Source of the DNA: Candidatus Bathyarchaeota archaeon
Lineage (GTDB): Archaea > Thermoproteota > Bathyarchaeia > 40CM-2-53-6 > RBG-13-38-9
Direction: 5' to 3'
Assembly: GCA_018396915.1 (NCBI GenBank)
Contig: JAGTRD010000005.1
Coordinates: 1-61,827 of the forward strand
DNA: 61,827 nucleotides
Each line of letters starts with the position of its first letter. Within the stretch, counting starts at the first letter, position 1. Below the pieces are notes generated by a model. It was given only the letters and a program-made list of their open reading frames with translations, made no database searches and was not told the DNA's origin. The position numbers were made by a program, and so were the translations under genes. Below are positions 33,301 to 41,939 of the stretch, one piece after another.

Positions 33301-33545
33301 GGGATGCTGGCTACTTCAGAGGGGTGAGGAGTGTCTCTGCGTCTTGGGGTTCAAGTGTGAATGGTCAAGACTTTTATTTGGACGAGAGCGGAATAGCAAT
33401 TCCAGAATTCAGCGCCATGAATCTACTTCTCATTCTAACAGTTGCACTAACCCTCATAATCTCAAGTTTTCTTTCTGAATCTCCATACAAGACATATAGA
33501 AGCTGCAATAATGGCCGAGGCTATTCCAATAATCGAGGGATGTAG
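30342..33545 (+). CDS. large secreted multi-domain protein with PEF-CTERM-like anchor
   Basis: 1067 residues. A signal peptide (VLTVFIVLLLVQGML) is followed by a beta-rich N-terminal region, then several carboxypeptidase-regulatory-like (transthyretin-like) domains, e.g. ISGRVRYGGH and EGLAPGIYSLTAYAEGF. The motif GYVQ recurs at the end of three of these units (VFGYVQPK, WYPGYVQQ, TVGYVQKN). Near the C terminus IPEFSAMNLLLILTVALTLI is a membrane anchor preceded by PEF, like archaeal sorting signals. A 23-residue tail after it overlaps the converging gene by 84 bases, so the last codons may be affected by a frameshift. Start TTG 30342; likely S-layer-associated. Confidence 0.75.
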   Translation: MTLRVLTVFIVLLLVQGMLHKVEGHYTLGFQGLNGPETPMGDRINSLPGGHSSGHVAYVQPGSLYMPPALQGNYYSPNGSVIVDTVGDLYFYINVSSTVGPINVTWELNLHFGSWLYIAIPPEFNPPSGWDTFIGGNSTYVWSTITNDRFHIETGKFPARHPLAPEWWYIRISAPNTTYTGSNPAWAGRSSGFLYPAGDDPWLDRQLKTGPFKGCYEVVAYGVKAPSCSGKYFFKIFYTSGYVNGVWENYTSFPPENYPVILVKGEVDPGYISGRVRYGGHSQYYYGYYYGSGVRAPGMVIANGTAIDPLTNKPTGRRVCGVGYFNMTSEGFYEIEGLAPGIYSLTAYAEGFEPKTLARSVTVKRGQSITGVDIYIQPGAKIQLRVFSKCPTGPVDWPSYVTFGYNTTVPLNPVGSLLATYNMSGYKGWPWGLVYLEVRDHSGRTISYDCQYWNITANPRDFTVYLGDPKCYRGVGSRWDGHIPDGPAHFISGLAGGVYYVTVNVFGYVQPKPLRVEIPKHGYTGAVYAELDLMKAGTIEVTVHFHSREMPSKPSPPVLSGDLVIEAYDSAGRLRGWNYTSLTAGSSTNVTLKIIGESILVTRNILNGLPEDTYTIKVWYPGYVQQEYPQVQASLCSSSYLSLHFIKGANITGTLYSRDWQDPSQPIPWQHPGREILIRAVDKLGYAYGANTLPITQVAGSSNVSFNVWGWDSIIANYLRFNWISRGLPSGFYCIEAYTVGYVQKNFNYVWVQKGVDATDVPVYIHVGATILVTVDFKTENIPAPLPSDHWSYYFRIEAYDVAGRLVAANITAVNQSTTVGDQLNPAQPSGVRSWTFMLQGFNGFTTPTNHVPALRKGYHSARYAKPDIVQGDYLDYGIPPGTYTIAVREETEGLISRYIQMVRLSVRVEGMVKVQVILQMDEQALIDGYVWVRNWIGDYRVASWLQIRTLEPAGTIYTSKSIDGYYGIRVPSGDYKIAVELTPPGGDAGYFRGVRSVSASWGSSVNGQDFYLDESGIAIPEFSAMNLLLILTVALTLIISSFLSESPYKTYRSCNNGRGYSNNRGM

Positions 33546-34562
33546 GATGTCGCGGCTCGACATATCTTGAGTTGGGGCTTCAAATTTTCTTTGGCCTTCA
33601 ACAACCAGTAATACAATATCACCTTCAGCCGTCAAATCAAAACCTACATTGGTCTTCGAGTCGACCCTAACCTTGAACTCGTACCTTCCAGAAGGAGCGT
33701 CGGCGGGAACGCTTACCAGAAACTCGATGTCTCCACCGCTGGGTCTGAATGTTGGGTTACGGTTTATTTTGATCCAGCTCTTCTCACCACTCACAGATAT
33801 ATTCTGGATGATCATACTGTCTGCCCCATGTAAGGTGAAGGGGATGAATCCTGAAGCTGAATCTCCAGGAGCTAGGACCTTTGTTAGTGGTTTAATGGTG
33901 ATTTTGGGTGGTTCAGGGGTTTGCATAGTATGCTGCTCCATAGGAGCCTCATAGAACTTGACGTCGTCAATCCAGACCTTGCCTAATCCCCAGAACTGTA
34001 TCACTGGGTCACCTCTTACAATCTTTGGATCGTCGATGCGAGCATCCAACGTCAACATGGTCCAGTCTGTGGAACCTCTGACAAACTCTCCGAAGACCCT
34101 GTATCTTGGAAGCAATGTCTCTGAGGAGTTGAAGAACTGTTGCATGAGCCGCAGGCCTTGTCCGCCGACACCGTCCAATCTTATCCAGACCTCTAGACGG
34201 TATGTCTTGCCTACAATTATCTTCGGCTTCAAAACCAGTTCCGGTATAGCTATCACGACCATATCGTCTACGCTATCTCCAACCATCAGGACGGAACTGC
34301 TTCCACTATGTGCTGTGGATGAGTTGCAGTATATTCTTGGTTTGCCACTCCAGATCTCGAAACCCCATGGGAATGGCCTCAGGCCTTGACTGTCAGAGTA
34401 TTCGTCGAAGTAGTAGCCGAAATCTTCGAAACTCGTCTCGATAGGTGGGTATATAGTCATCTCGTCCAACCTGATTCTTGGGTGGAGTGAATATCCGATC
34501 TGAAAGAGTGGTGTCTGAGCAACCAGTGTCAAGAGCAGTATCGGATATATCTCGAGCTTCAT
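33462..34562 (-). CDS. secreted, membrane-anchored protein with carbohydrate-binding-like domain
   Basis: 366 residues. An N-terminal signal peptide (IYPILLLTLVAQTPLFQIGY) is followed by a jelly-roll-like region (PPIETSFEDFGYYF, YRLEVWIRLDGVGGQGLRLM, VWIDDVKFYEAP) that resembles sugar-binding modules. Then comes an Ig-like domain (APSGRYEFKVRVDSKTNVGF) and a C-terminal anchor (IIGIASAIIAASICLVWRFR). It lies 15 bases after the six-hairpin protein and probably shares its operon. Ligand unknown. Confidence 0.7.
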   Translation of the reverse strand: MKLEIYPILLLTLVAQTPLFQIGYSLHPRIRLDEMTIYPPIETSFEDFGYYFDEYSDSQGLRPFPWGFEIWSGKPRIYCNSSTAHSGSSSVLMVGDSVDDMVVIAIPELVLKPKIIVGKTYRLEVWIRLDGVGGQGLRLMQQFFNSSETLLPRYRVFGEFVRGSTDWTMLTLDARIDDPKIVRGDPVIQFWGLGKVWIDDVKFYEAPMEQHTMQTPEPPKITIKPLTKVLAPGDSASGFIPFTLHGADSMIIQNISVSGEKSWIKINRNPTFRPSGGDIEFLVSVPADAPSGRYEFKVRVDSKTNVGFDLTAEGDIVLLVVEGQRKFEAPTQDMSSRDILHPSIIGIASAIIAASICLVWRFRKKT

Positions 34563-34577
34563 CGTTTACCCCTCAAT

Positions 34578-35885
34578 TCACCTTGTAGGTTTGCATCTTC
34601 TTGCAAGCTTGTATGTGGCTGCAAATGTCGGGACGCATATGGCCACTATGGTGAGGAAGAATATTGTCTTCGAGTACAACGGTTCGGATATATTTATGGT
34701 GGCAATTATCTCTTCAATGGTGTGGATTGCCAGAAAGTTATCCCAGATATTTGCATCCAAATATTCTTCAGGCCATGTCGATGTGAATGCACCGTGTAGG
34801 TTTGAGGATGAGTCCCTATACTGTCTTGGAAGAATCTTCTCAGTCAATACTCTTAACGAAAACTCGAGGTCTCCCTCAAGCAAAGCGAGCCTTGAGGCAA
34901 GTGAATAGGCACCTATGTCAAGCTCATACACCGAATGGTTTCCTCCATATGGGTCGTAATTGGAGTATATGGCTCCATCCTTCAAGTAAGCATCTCTAAA
35001 GAACTGGTATGTAGGTTTGGCTACATCTCCCAATCCAGCTTCAACGAGATGTATGGATGTAAGTATCTGGAGGGTGCTGCTCGAACCTGAACCGATATTA
35101 GAATATCTTGCTGAGGAGATGTTGTAGAGATCGTAGAACAGTCCAGTAGATCCTACCCGCCCATTAGAGACTACCTCCACACTGCGATCGAATGATCTGA
35201 TGATTGACGGGTCATATTCGGATGCCTTCAGAAGAGATTCGAAGTCGATGTATCCCAGAATAACTGTTGTAGACTTCAAACGAGAGTCTGTTGGGGTCCA
35301 GTCAACATTATCTACTAGAAGACCGTCGGTGGTCATGTAGTTTTTGACTCCACCGATCATCCTTCTGGCCAGATCAAGGTAAGCCTCATCCCTCCAAATC
35401 GCATACCCTTTAATGAGGGCCTTCAATATTCTCAGGTCATCTATCAAGGCGCTGCTGTATGATCCACCTATGTTCCTGAAAGGTGTGCGGTCAGGATTCA
35501 ACTTCCAATATGTAACTCCCAAAGAACCAACCTGATACCTCTCCAAGAAGGTGAACTCTTCATGGAAGAGTTTCAGGTCTTGTGAGGTTGCAGCGTAAGC
35601 CAAAGCTAAGCCTGTAGATTCTGATGTGATCTCATGGTTAACCCCGTAAACCGTTGAGTTCGGATGGCTTTCAAGATATGTTGAGTAGAAGCCACCGTCT
35701 ACACCCCTCATCTTGTTGATGAGGAAGTTCAGGCAGAGATCTCTAGACTCTGAAAGTTGACCCTTTAAGTCTCCAATCTTAAGACTATCCAGTGCATATG
35801 TTGGATAATTTTCGTATTGGCCCAGCCGGATCAGGATGAGTGAAAGCATTACTGGAAGGAAAATGCATCGTTTGGTCAAGGTCAC
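34578..35885 (-). CDS. secreted six-hairpin glycosidase-like protein (GH8-like), membrane-anchored
   Basis: 435 residues. Signal peptide, then an all-helical (alpha/alpha)6-type region with HEITSESTGLALAYAATSQD, GGSYSSALIDDLRILKALIK and LDIGAYSLASRLALLEGDLE, and a C-terminal anchor (TIFFLTIVAICVPTFAATYK). The Glu of SEST and Asp of DDLRI occupy places where GH8 and related enzymes have catalytic or binding acids. This suggests glycan hydrolysis or binding at the cell surface; activity is not proven. GTG start overlaps the upstream 622-residue gene by 4 bases. Confidence 0.7.
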   Translation of the reverse strand: MTLTKRCIFLPVMLSLILIRLGQYENYPTYALDSLKIGDLKGQLSESRDLCLNFLINKMRGVDGGFYSTYLESHPNSTVYGVNHEITSESTGLALAYAATSQDLKLFHEEFTFLERYQVGSLGVTYWKLNPDRTPFRNIGGSYSSALIDDLRILKALIKGYAIWRDEAYLDLARRMIGGVKNYMTTDGLLVDNVDWTPTDSRLKSTTVILGYIDFESLLKASEYDPSIIRSFDRSVEVVSNGRVGSTGLFYDLYNISSARYSNIGSGSSSTLQILTSIHLVEAGLGDVAKPTYQFFRDAYLKDGAIYSNYDPYGGNHSVYELDIGAYSLASRLALLEGDLEFSLRVLTEKILPRQYRDSSSNLHGAFTSTWPEEYLDANIWDNFLAIHTIEEIIATINISEPLYSKTIFFLTIVAICVPTFAATYKLARRCKPTR

Positions 35886-37750
35886 TTTCCCTCACCCTCA
35901 TCGACACCTCCCAAGCCAAAATTTCCAGATCCACTCCTTCTTTTATGTATGGCTCTCCTCATGAGCCATACAGTCACAGTCACTATCAGGATTACAGTTA
36001 TGATCAGGGGTGGGGCGGAGTAGGTGTCAACATAGGCTTCGCCCATAACCTGGCCTACTGTAAACGGTCTCTCTGCAACATTATTTGTCTTATCAGCCTC
36101 CTCCATCAATCCTTTAGGGTCGACTTTAATCATGATCGTTTGGGTTTTCTTTTGGGGGGTCCAAGTGAAATCTTCAACTATGGATGCCCCTGCAGGTACA
36201 GATATGTTCCTGGACTGTAGGGGGGCCCCGTCAACATATACTTCTATGGGGAAATTCTCAGCGTCCATCCTGCCTCTGTTAAATAATTCGATGAGTAGCC
36301 TATTCTCCACACCTATCTCTGGGGCCTTCTGAGTCTTTATGTCTTCAGGCTTAACGGCTATGTCTGGAAGGGTGAGCCAGAATGGGAGTGAGATTCTGGC
36401 AAGATGCATCGGACCATGTCTCCCAGTCGGAAGACGCCAAGTATCTATCTGAGCCATATATTTGCCTTCTCTATTGTTGAGGGCGCCGGTTGGGATTCTC
36501 CAGTAAACATCAAGCTCATGTCCTTTCCTTATCTGCTGGGTTAGGGTTCTCCTCAATGGGCCATATATGACCTCTTTATAGTCTGAGTCGTAGATGGTCA
36601 GTGTGATATTGTACTCGTAAGGTTTAACATCTTGGCTGCTCGGTGATACGTATGGGACTAGGGTGAACGCCACCTCAACTTCGAACCTCCCAGATTTGAT
36701 GAGTCTCGTATAAGCATCCTTCAATCCAAGGTAGGAGTTGACCCCGTAGAGGTCCTCCCATATCTCCCCTTTGAGTGGAGGAGCATCCTCCCCTGAGGTT
36801 ATGGTGACACCATAGTAGATATGGACTGCATGATCACTCTTATCGTCGGGGAAAGTCTCCGTCATTCTTGTGCTCCATGTACCCATAGGTTTCAGTGTGA
36901 CTTCGTGTTTTCCAATCTTTCCCATGTAGCCTGAGGGCCATAGGTGGAGGGTCCATACCACTGTCTCAGCAAACTTGTATTCTACAGATATTCTGAGAGG
37001 ATCGTCTCTGAGATTTGTTATGTTGAAGATGTAGTCTATTATGGTGGGAGGCGTCAACTCAACCTTTCCAGGCTTGAGCCTGAGAAGATTCATATGTGGG
37101 AGGGAGTAGTTGGAGCCTACGAATCTCAGTATCTCCCTACCGATCTCCCAAGAGTCTAGAATTGAGTCTCCTGAGTTGAATGTGAAGTAGAAGGTTGCCC
37201 TGTAATTTGGGATGTTATGTATCTGGTAGATGTTTGTTGCAATCAATTGTTCTCCAGGCCTCAGAGTCTCGGGGGTCTGGGTTGAATACTTGTAGAGCCT
37301 CCATAGGTTTCCGTCTGGAGCGATAATGTATGCGTGCCAACCGTCGAGCCTACAGTTCTCAATAGTCACATTTCCTCTATTCACCACCCTGTGCTTGAAG
37401 TATAGGTTCCAATGTTTCGACGTGTCTACGACAGGTATCCCGGTCAGATATCTGAATTCATAATCGTCTGGCGGGTGGGGTGCAGTCGACCCATTTATAA
37501 GGGATTCGAAATACTTCACGCCACCTCTATCGTAAACCTTGGCTACGGTTCCATTACCGGTCTCATAATTGTAAACGTCGAATTCAGGATCGTCTATTGA
37601 GATCAGGGTCTCAACGATGGTTGCCTCCAACTTCGAGGTTCCATCCACCGCAGCTCCGGTTCTAAAACTCAGCGGATACAGGCTCATGATTAATCCGCAA
37701 ATTATCAGGAGAGCCTTTATGTAGCGGCTTGTCGCAATCAAATAGAACAC
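35882..37750 (-). CDS. large secreted protein with CARDB-type domain and membrane anchor
   Basis: 622 residues. Signal peptide (IKALLIICGLIMSLYPLSF), a long beta-rich ectodomain, then a CARDB adhesion domain (GVENRLLIELFNRGRMDAEN, WTPQKKTQTIMIKVDPKG, EEADKTNNVAERPF) and an anchor (PPLIITVILIVTVTVWLMRR) followed by a basic tail. The ectodomain has many Asn-x-Ser/Thr sites. It is first in a coupled set with the six-hairpin and sugar-binding proteins. Confidence 0.72.
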   Translation of the reverse strand: MFYLIATSRYIKALLIICGLIMSLYPLSFRTGAAVDGTSKLEATIVETLISIDDPEFDVYNYETGNGTVAKVYDRGGVKYFESLINGSTAPHPPDDYEFRYLTGIPVVDTSKHWNLYFKHRVVNRGNVTIENCRLDGWHAYIIAPDGNLWRLYKYSTQTPETLRPGEQLIATNIYQIHNIPNYRATFYFTFNSGDSILDSWEIGREILRFVGSNYSLPHMNLLRLKPGKVELTPPTIIDYIFNITNLRDDPLRISVEYKFAETVVWTLHLWPSGYMGKIGKHEVTLKPMGTWSTRMTETFPDDKSDHAVHIYYGVTITSGEDAPPLKGEIWEDLYGVNSYLGLKDAYTRLIKSGRFEVEVAFTLVPYVSPSSQDVKPYEYNITLTIYDSDYKEVIYGPLRRTLTQQIRKGHELDVYWRIPTGALNNREGKYMAQIDTWRLPTGRHGPMHLARISLPFWLTLPDIAVKPEDIKTQKAPEIGVENRLLIELFNRGRMDAENFPIEVYVDGAPLQSRNISVPAGASIVEDFTWTPQKKTQTIMIKVDPKGLMEEADKTNNVAERPFTVGQVMGEAYVDTYSAPPLIITVILIVTVTVWLMRRAIHKRRSGSGNFGLGGVDEGEGK

Positions 37751-37766
37751 TCACTCATATTCAGTT

Positions 37767-38183
37767 TCAACTTTCTTTTAGCAGTTTCCATGTCCTCCTC
37801 ACAAGAAAAGCTGAGCAGAATATGTATGCGACTGAGGCTAGACCTACCCACCATGGTGCTCTAAGAACCTCATATTGAATAAGCAAGATGATTAATCCTG
37901 CTGAGGCCATTATTAGAGAGTACAGGGCTGTTGAGATCTTATCCCACAGGATCCGGCTTCTTCTGAGTTGTATGAAGTCTATGTCGAGAGGGTTGCCCTC
38001 CAGATCTGTGGTTGGGAGCTCGTTCGATTCACCGAAGCCGTATCCGATATCATACTCTAGAGACTTCGAGTATTCCTTGAGGGAGAGAGTTCTCTTACGT
38101 TCACTTGATACCGCCAAGAGGATGAGGAGGGTGGAGGCAAATATAAGGTACCATAGCCACCATTGAGCCTCTACATGAATCAA
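37767..38183 (-). CDS. small integral membrane protein, three segments
   Basis: 138 residues with one membrane segment at the start (WWLWYLIFASTLLILLAVSS), a hydrophilic loop (SLKEYSKSLEYDIGYGFGES) and two segments at the end (ALYSLIMASAGLIILLIQYE, WWVGLASVAYIFCSAFLVRR). No family recognised. Located 16 bases before the 622-residue surface protein on the same strand and probably in its operon. Confidence 0.65.
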   Translation of the reverse strand: MIHVEAQWWLWYLIFASTLLILLAVSSERKRTLSLKEYSKSLEYDIGYGFGESNELPTTDLEGNPLDIDFIQLRRSRILWDKISTALYSLIMASAGLIILLIQYEVLRAPWWVGLASVAYIFCSAFLVRRTWKLLKES

Positions 38184-38231
38184 TTACGATTCATCCGTAG
38201 AATTCTTCCACATCACAAATACTCTATGTAC

Positions 38232-39572
38232 TCAAGGTTGATAGCTTCTCATATGTGATGGTGAACCCAAGAGTAGGAGGTTTTGGCCTTTCCTTAACTT
38301 TTTAACGTCACCAGGCCAGGATGGTTCACCATTCTCATTATAAACCTGTAGGATCGATGTATCTCCGATTACTCTCAGATCCGTTAGCTTTGGTATGTGG
38401 CCTCTAACCTTAACTAATCTGTAGGATGCGTAGCCATCATCGAAATACTTCGGCTGATGTTTGAAACCTCTCTTTAAATGTTTGATGAGAATATTGGCTA
38501 TTCTACGGCCTGATTTGCCGTCGCCTATGACTCCACCATATCTCTTAGGGATCGGCCAGGTCTCATCTGAGATAGACCTCCTAATAGCTCTTTCAAGATT
38601 CTCAACTCCGATCACCCTACAGTTCCCTGAGATAACTGTCTCAGGCCTCTCAGTTGACCCTCTCAGGACAAGACACCTCTTACCGAGAATCGTCGCCTCC
38701 TCCTGAATCCCACCTGAATCTGTCAACACCAGGTTTGAGTCGATCAGAACCTTCAGAAAGTCCACATATCCTAGTGGAGGAGTCACAGTAACACTTGGCG
38801 CCTCTGATAGAACATATTGTAATCCACTCTTCTTCAATCTGTCTTTCGTTCTCGGATGGACTGGAAATATGATTTGGAAATCTCTAGCTCCAATTATGGC
38901 GTCGACTATCCTACCCAACCTCTGAGGATCATCGGTATTCTCGACCCTGTGGACAGTCAGGAGAATGGTGGGAGAATTTGCTTTCAAGCCTAGTCGCTCA
39001 ATAATATTAGAATTCACTGCTTCTCTACTATATTTCAGGCAAGAGTCGACTATTGTGTTACCTGTTACATATACTCGGTTCGGAGGGATGGCCTCCATTG
39101 AAAGGTTTGTTGCTGAGACGCTTGTTGGGCATAGACATATATCGGCAAGATGGTCCGCCACTATCCTGTTTCCTTCCTCAGGCATATTCTTATCGAAACT
39201 CCTCAAGCCTGCCTCAACATGGCAGAATGGAATTCTCAACTGATGAGAGATCAAGGCTGAGTAGGCGACTGTGTATGTATCGCCTACAGCCAAGACTATA
39301 TCTGGCTGAATCTGGTCGATAGCCCTCTGTAGACCTGACAGCCTTACACTTGAATCGACCCAATCTCCGCAAGGTTCAGCCTTGATAAGCTCCTTATCCG
39401 AAACGTTAAACTCGTCTATGAAACTTTCAAACATCGAGTAGTCTTCATGTTGGCCACTATAGACCATTATAAGTTCGACCTCATGGTGCTTGTCGAACGC
39501 CTTTATTATAGGCTCAGACTTTATGATTTCAGGCCTTGTGCCTAGAACTAGAGCCACATGAAACTTCGTCAT
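38232..39572 (-). CDS. wecB: UDP-N-acetylglucosamine 2-epimerase with C-terminal extension
   Basis: 446 residues. The N-terminal ALVLGTRPEIIKSEPIIKAF, FCHVEAGLRSFDKNMPEEGN, VHRVENTDDP and LTDSGGIQEEATILGKRC are diagnostic, with Asp, Glu and His active-site residues in place. It makes UDP-ManNAc for surface glycans. About 75 residues follow the usual end, including KLTDLRVIGDTSILQVYNEN and a beta-rich tail; the family is normally about 370 residues. The glycosyltransferase gene lies 22 bases upstream. Confidence 0.93.
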   Translation of the reverse strand: MTKFHVALVLGTRPEIIKSEPIIKAFDKHHEVELIMVYSGQHEDYSMFESFIDEFNVSDKELIKAEPCGDWVDSSVRLSGLQRAIDQIQPDIVLAVGDTYTVAYSALISHQLRIPFCHVEAGLRSFDKNMPEEGNRIVADHLADICLCPTSVSATNLSMEAIPPNRVYVTGNTIVDSCLKYSREAVNSNIIERLGLKANSPTILLTVHRVENTDDPQRLGRIVDAIIGARDFQIIFPVHPRTKDRLKKSGLQYVLSEAPSVTVTPPLGYVDFLKVLIDSNLVLTDSGGIQEEATILGKRCLVLRGSTERPETVISGNCRVIGVENLERAIRRSISDETWPIPKRYGGVIGDGKSGRRIANILIKHLKRGFKHQPKYFDDGYASYRLVKVRGHIPKLTDLRVIGDTSILQVYNENGEPSWPGDVKKLRKGQNLLLLGSPSHMRSYQP

Positions 39573-39594
39573 CTAGCAGAGTCTCCTCACTCTT

Positions 39595-40707
39595 TCATCC
39601 GAAATCTCTTGGTCTGAAGGTTTTGTGCCAACTTCTCAATGGTAGGAGAGACCTCAACCAGACTATTAAGTAAAGAATTGAACTTGCAAAAAAATATGCT
39701 AAGATAGTTGACTTTTTAACTTTCAACTTGAAGATATTCGCGGAGTTAATATAGAGCCAAAGCATCGTTCCCGCTGAGAGGATCCAAAGATTTGTGAGGA
39801 TGATGTCGAGGAGGTACCATTTAACGTACAGGCCGTAGATGAAGATGATCCAGCTTCCGACGGCGAATATTGGCTGAGTCTTCTCGAAGAAGTTCAGCAT
39901 ATTGTTTAGCAGCTTCTTTCGGTTATGGTGATATTTTAGTAGGGCCCACCCTCCCCTGGCCCAACGTGTCCTCTGTCTCATATAGGCCTTGATGTTTGTT
40001 GGAGCAAGTTCAGATGCTGCCGACTCAACATCGACTATTATCTCGAAGCCCCTCTCGGCAAGTTGACCGCTCAACTCGGCGTCCTCAACTAGGGACGGTG
40101 GAAAGAGAGCTAACTCCTTCTTGATGACTGTTATCGTTCCAGGCATCCATGGAAAATAGTTTCTAATCATAGACTTCTTCTGTTGGAGGTAGTTGGCTAC
40201 AGCAAATTCCAGTTGAACCATCCTTGTGAGCCAGTTCTCATCTGCATTTCTAACTTTTATTATTCCACATGCCGCTGAGACCCTCGGGTCTCTGAGGTAT
40301 GGGATCAGTTTCTGGATCGCCCCTGGCTCAGGCCTTGAGTCTGCGTCGAGGATACAGACTATATCGTTTGAAGCCGCTTCTATACCGTAGTTGAGAGCAT
40401 CCCATTTCCCTCTTCCACCCTCTTCCCTACGTAGAACCTTGACACCGCTGAATTTCGAGGCAACCTCTGAAGTGTTGTCTGTGCTTCCGTCGTCGACCAC
40501 AATAACCTCCTTATTGAGTTCACTGTCTTCAAGGATAGCTTTCAACGTGTTACCTATGACAGCCTCTTCGTCTCTGCATGGGATAATTATGGAGACCCTT
40601 TCATCTCGATACTCAGCTCTGGGTCTGAAGACCCCTCTGGCCATCAGGTCGATATAGAAGAATGTCGGTATGTGTAGCGGGGCTAATCCGTAGACTACTG
40701 GCAACAT
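39595..40707 (-). CDS. processive family 2 glycosyltransferase, membrane
   Basis: 370 residues. GT-A domain with VSIIIPCRDEEAVIGNTLKA, VDDGSTDNTSEVA, ILDADSRPEPGA, VEDAELSGQLAERGFEI and the QxxRW-type motif MRQRTRWARGGW, the set found in cellulose, hyaluronan and poly-GlcNAc synthases. Three hydrophobic segments at the C terminus form the membrane part. It is likely to polymerise a sugar across the membrane, possibly one derived from the epimerase product. Confidence 0.88.
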   Translation of the reverse strand: MLPVVYGLAPLHIPTFFYIDLMARGVFRPRAEYRDERVSIIIPCRDEEAVIGNTLKAILEDSELNKEVIVVDDGSTDNTSEVASKFSGVKVLRREEGGRGKWDALNYGIEAASNDIVCILDADSRPEPGAIQKLIPYLRDPRVSAACGIIKVRNADENWLTRMVQLEFAVANYLQQKKSMIRNYFPWMPGTITVIKKELALFPPSLVEDAELSGQLAERGFEIIVDVESAASELAPTNIKAYMRQRTRWARGGWALLKYHHNRKKLLNNMLNFFEKTQPIFAVGSWIIFIYGLYVKWYLLDIILTNLWILSAGTMLWLYINSANIFKLKVKKSTILAYFFASSILYLIVWLRSLLPLRSWHKTFRPRDFG

Positions 40708-40889
40708 GAGAATTCTGAACCTTTAAAGTTCTCGACTCTCTTTAATCTTCTGATGTAGTATTTGCGTATTTGAAGTAGATTTCTGTTCAGGAAATATGAG
40801 TTTAAACTCGAGAAGTGTGGAATATGATGTGGATTATGAAATTCTTCAGTGGATAGTTTGCCTATTCCCCTGAGACACTTCTGGATATT

Positions 40890-41168
40890 TCATTTTTGGC
40901 TTGACCTCTTAACAACCTCGACCTCATCTATACTATGGATTGTGGCTCCAAGATCTTCAATGCATTTTCTAACCATTTCAATTTTTATGTCGCTTCCTTC
41001 AATAGAGATCTTTATGCTCTCAGTATTCTGGTCTATCTCAGCTAACGATATTCCAACCCTGTCAACCCCCTGACAGGCTGCGATTCTTGATGCGAGCTCC
41101 GGAATCTGCGGTTGATGGGGTTTCAGAACGTCAAGGACAACCTTCTTCACTACAGGATCCTTATCCAT
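40890..41168 (-). CDS. DUF211 protein
   Basis: 92 residues, a ferredoxin-like fold typical of MTH889: VKKVVLDVLKPHQPQIPELA, ACQGVDRVGISLAEID, VRKCIEDLGATIHSIDEVEV. Members are small oligomeric archaeal proteins that may bind metal; function unclear. A TATA-like CATAAAAAG at 41186-41194 would start transcription near 41165, so ATG 41166-41168 is favoured over 41180 and the mRNA may be leaderless. Confidence 0.85.
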   Translation of the reverse strand: MDKDPVVKKVVLDVLKPHQPQIPELASRIAACQGVDRVGISLAEIDQNTESIKISIEGSDIKIEMVRKCIEDLGATIHSIDEVEVVKRSSQK

Positions 41169-41227
41169 ATTTCTATGCATCTTGACTTTTTATGGGATAT
41201 TCGCAAGCAGGTATTTTAACTGTTGGT

Positions 41228-41821
41228 TCAGCCTCTGTAGCCTGTCCACAACAATATGAGTGCAGCAGTTAAGACGCCTACTATCAACATTCTTAATCCT
41301 GAGATGAACGCATGCTCCCTCGAAACTCTTCCTGTGAATACTCCAAGAATGAATAGGATTGCGAAGATTATTATTACTGAGGCGGCTGCAGCCTCGCTCA
41401 CCGAGACGACTCCGTGCTCCGCCGCAATGAATGGAGATATCGAGGTCAACGATGATAGTGCCGGTGAGAGGGCGTCTACGGCTGCAGCCCATATGATCGC
41501 TGTCCTCAGAGCTCTGCCGTGAACGGATCTCTCCAGACTCCTCAGGAGGGACCTCTCAAGCTCCCTCAGCCTCCTAAGCCTCTCAGCCCTCTCAGCCAGG
41601 TATGCTCCTGAGAATCCTGACATACCCATAGCTAGACTTACACCTACACCCGCGCCGACTATGATCCTTGGCTGTATAGCTCCTGAAGCCCAAGCCCCCA
41701 ACACGACTCCTAAGGCGGTCAGGGCTCCGTCGAAGGCATTCATAACAAAATATCTTCGATAGATCGCTGTTACTCCAGCAATCTTGAGATAGAATCTGAT
41801 ACGCTCTACAAGATCCTTCAA
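41228..41821 (-). CDS. VIT1/CCC1-family iron or manganese transporter-like protein
   Basis: 197 residues. The N-terminal YFVMNAFDGALTALGVVLGA and the SMAMGxSGF-type block ISLAMGMSGFSGAYLAERAE, in the form VSLAMGMSGFSGAYLAER, are family hallmarks. A charged helix (RRLRELERSLLRSLERSV) lies between transmembrane segments 2 and 3, and three segments follow (AIIWAAAVDALSPALSSL onward). Transports Fe2+ or Mn2+; direction unknown. Confidence 0.85.
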   Translation of the reverse strand: MKDLVERIRFYLKIAGVTAIYRRYFVMNAFDGALTALGVVLGAWASGAIQPRIIVGAGVGVSLAMGMSGFSGAYLAERAERLRRLRELERSLLRSLERSVHGRALRTAIIWAAAVDALSPALSSLTSISPFIAAEHGVVSVSEAAAASVIIIFAILFILGVFTGRVSREHAFISGLRMLIVGVLTAALILLWTGYRG

Positions 41822-41939
41822 TCTCAGCCTCTAACCTTCTCTAAATATGATAGTTACCGTCTCTCGACGCTCCGAAGCTCATTCTAGAAATTATGGTCTG
41901 TGAACATATCTAAAAACATATTATGGTTGAATGTAGATT

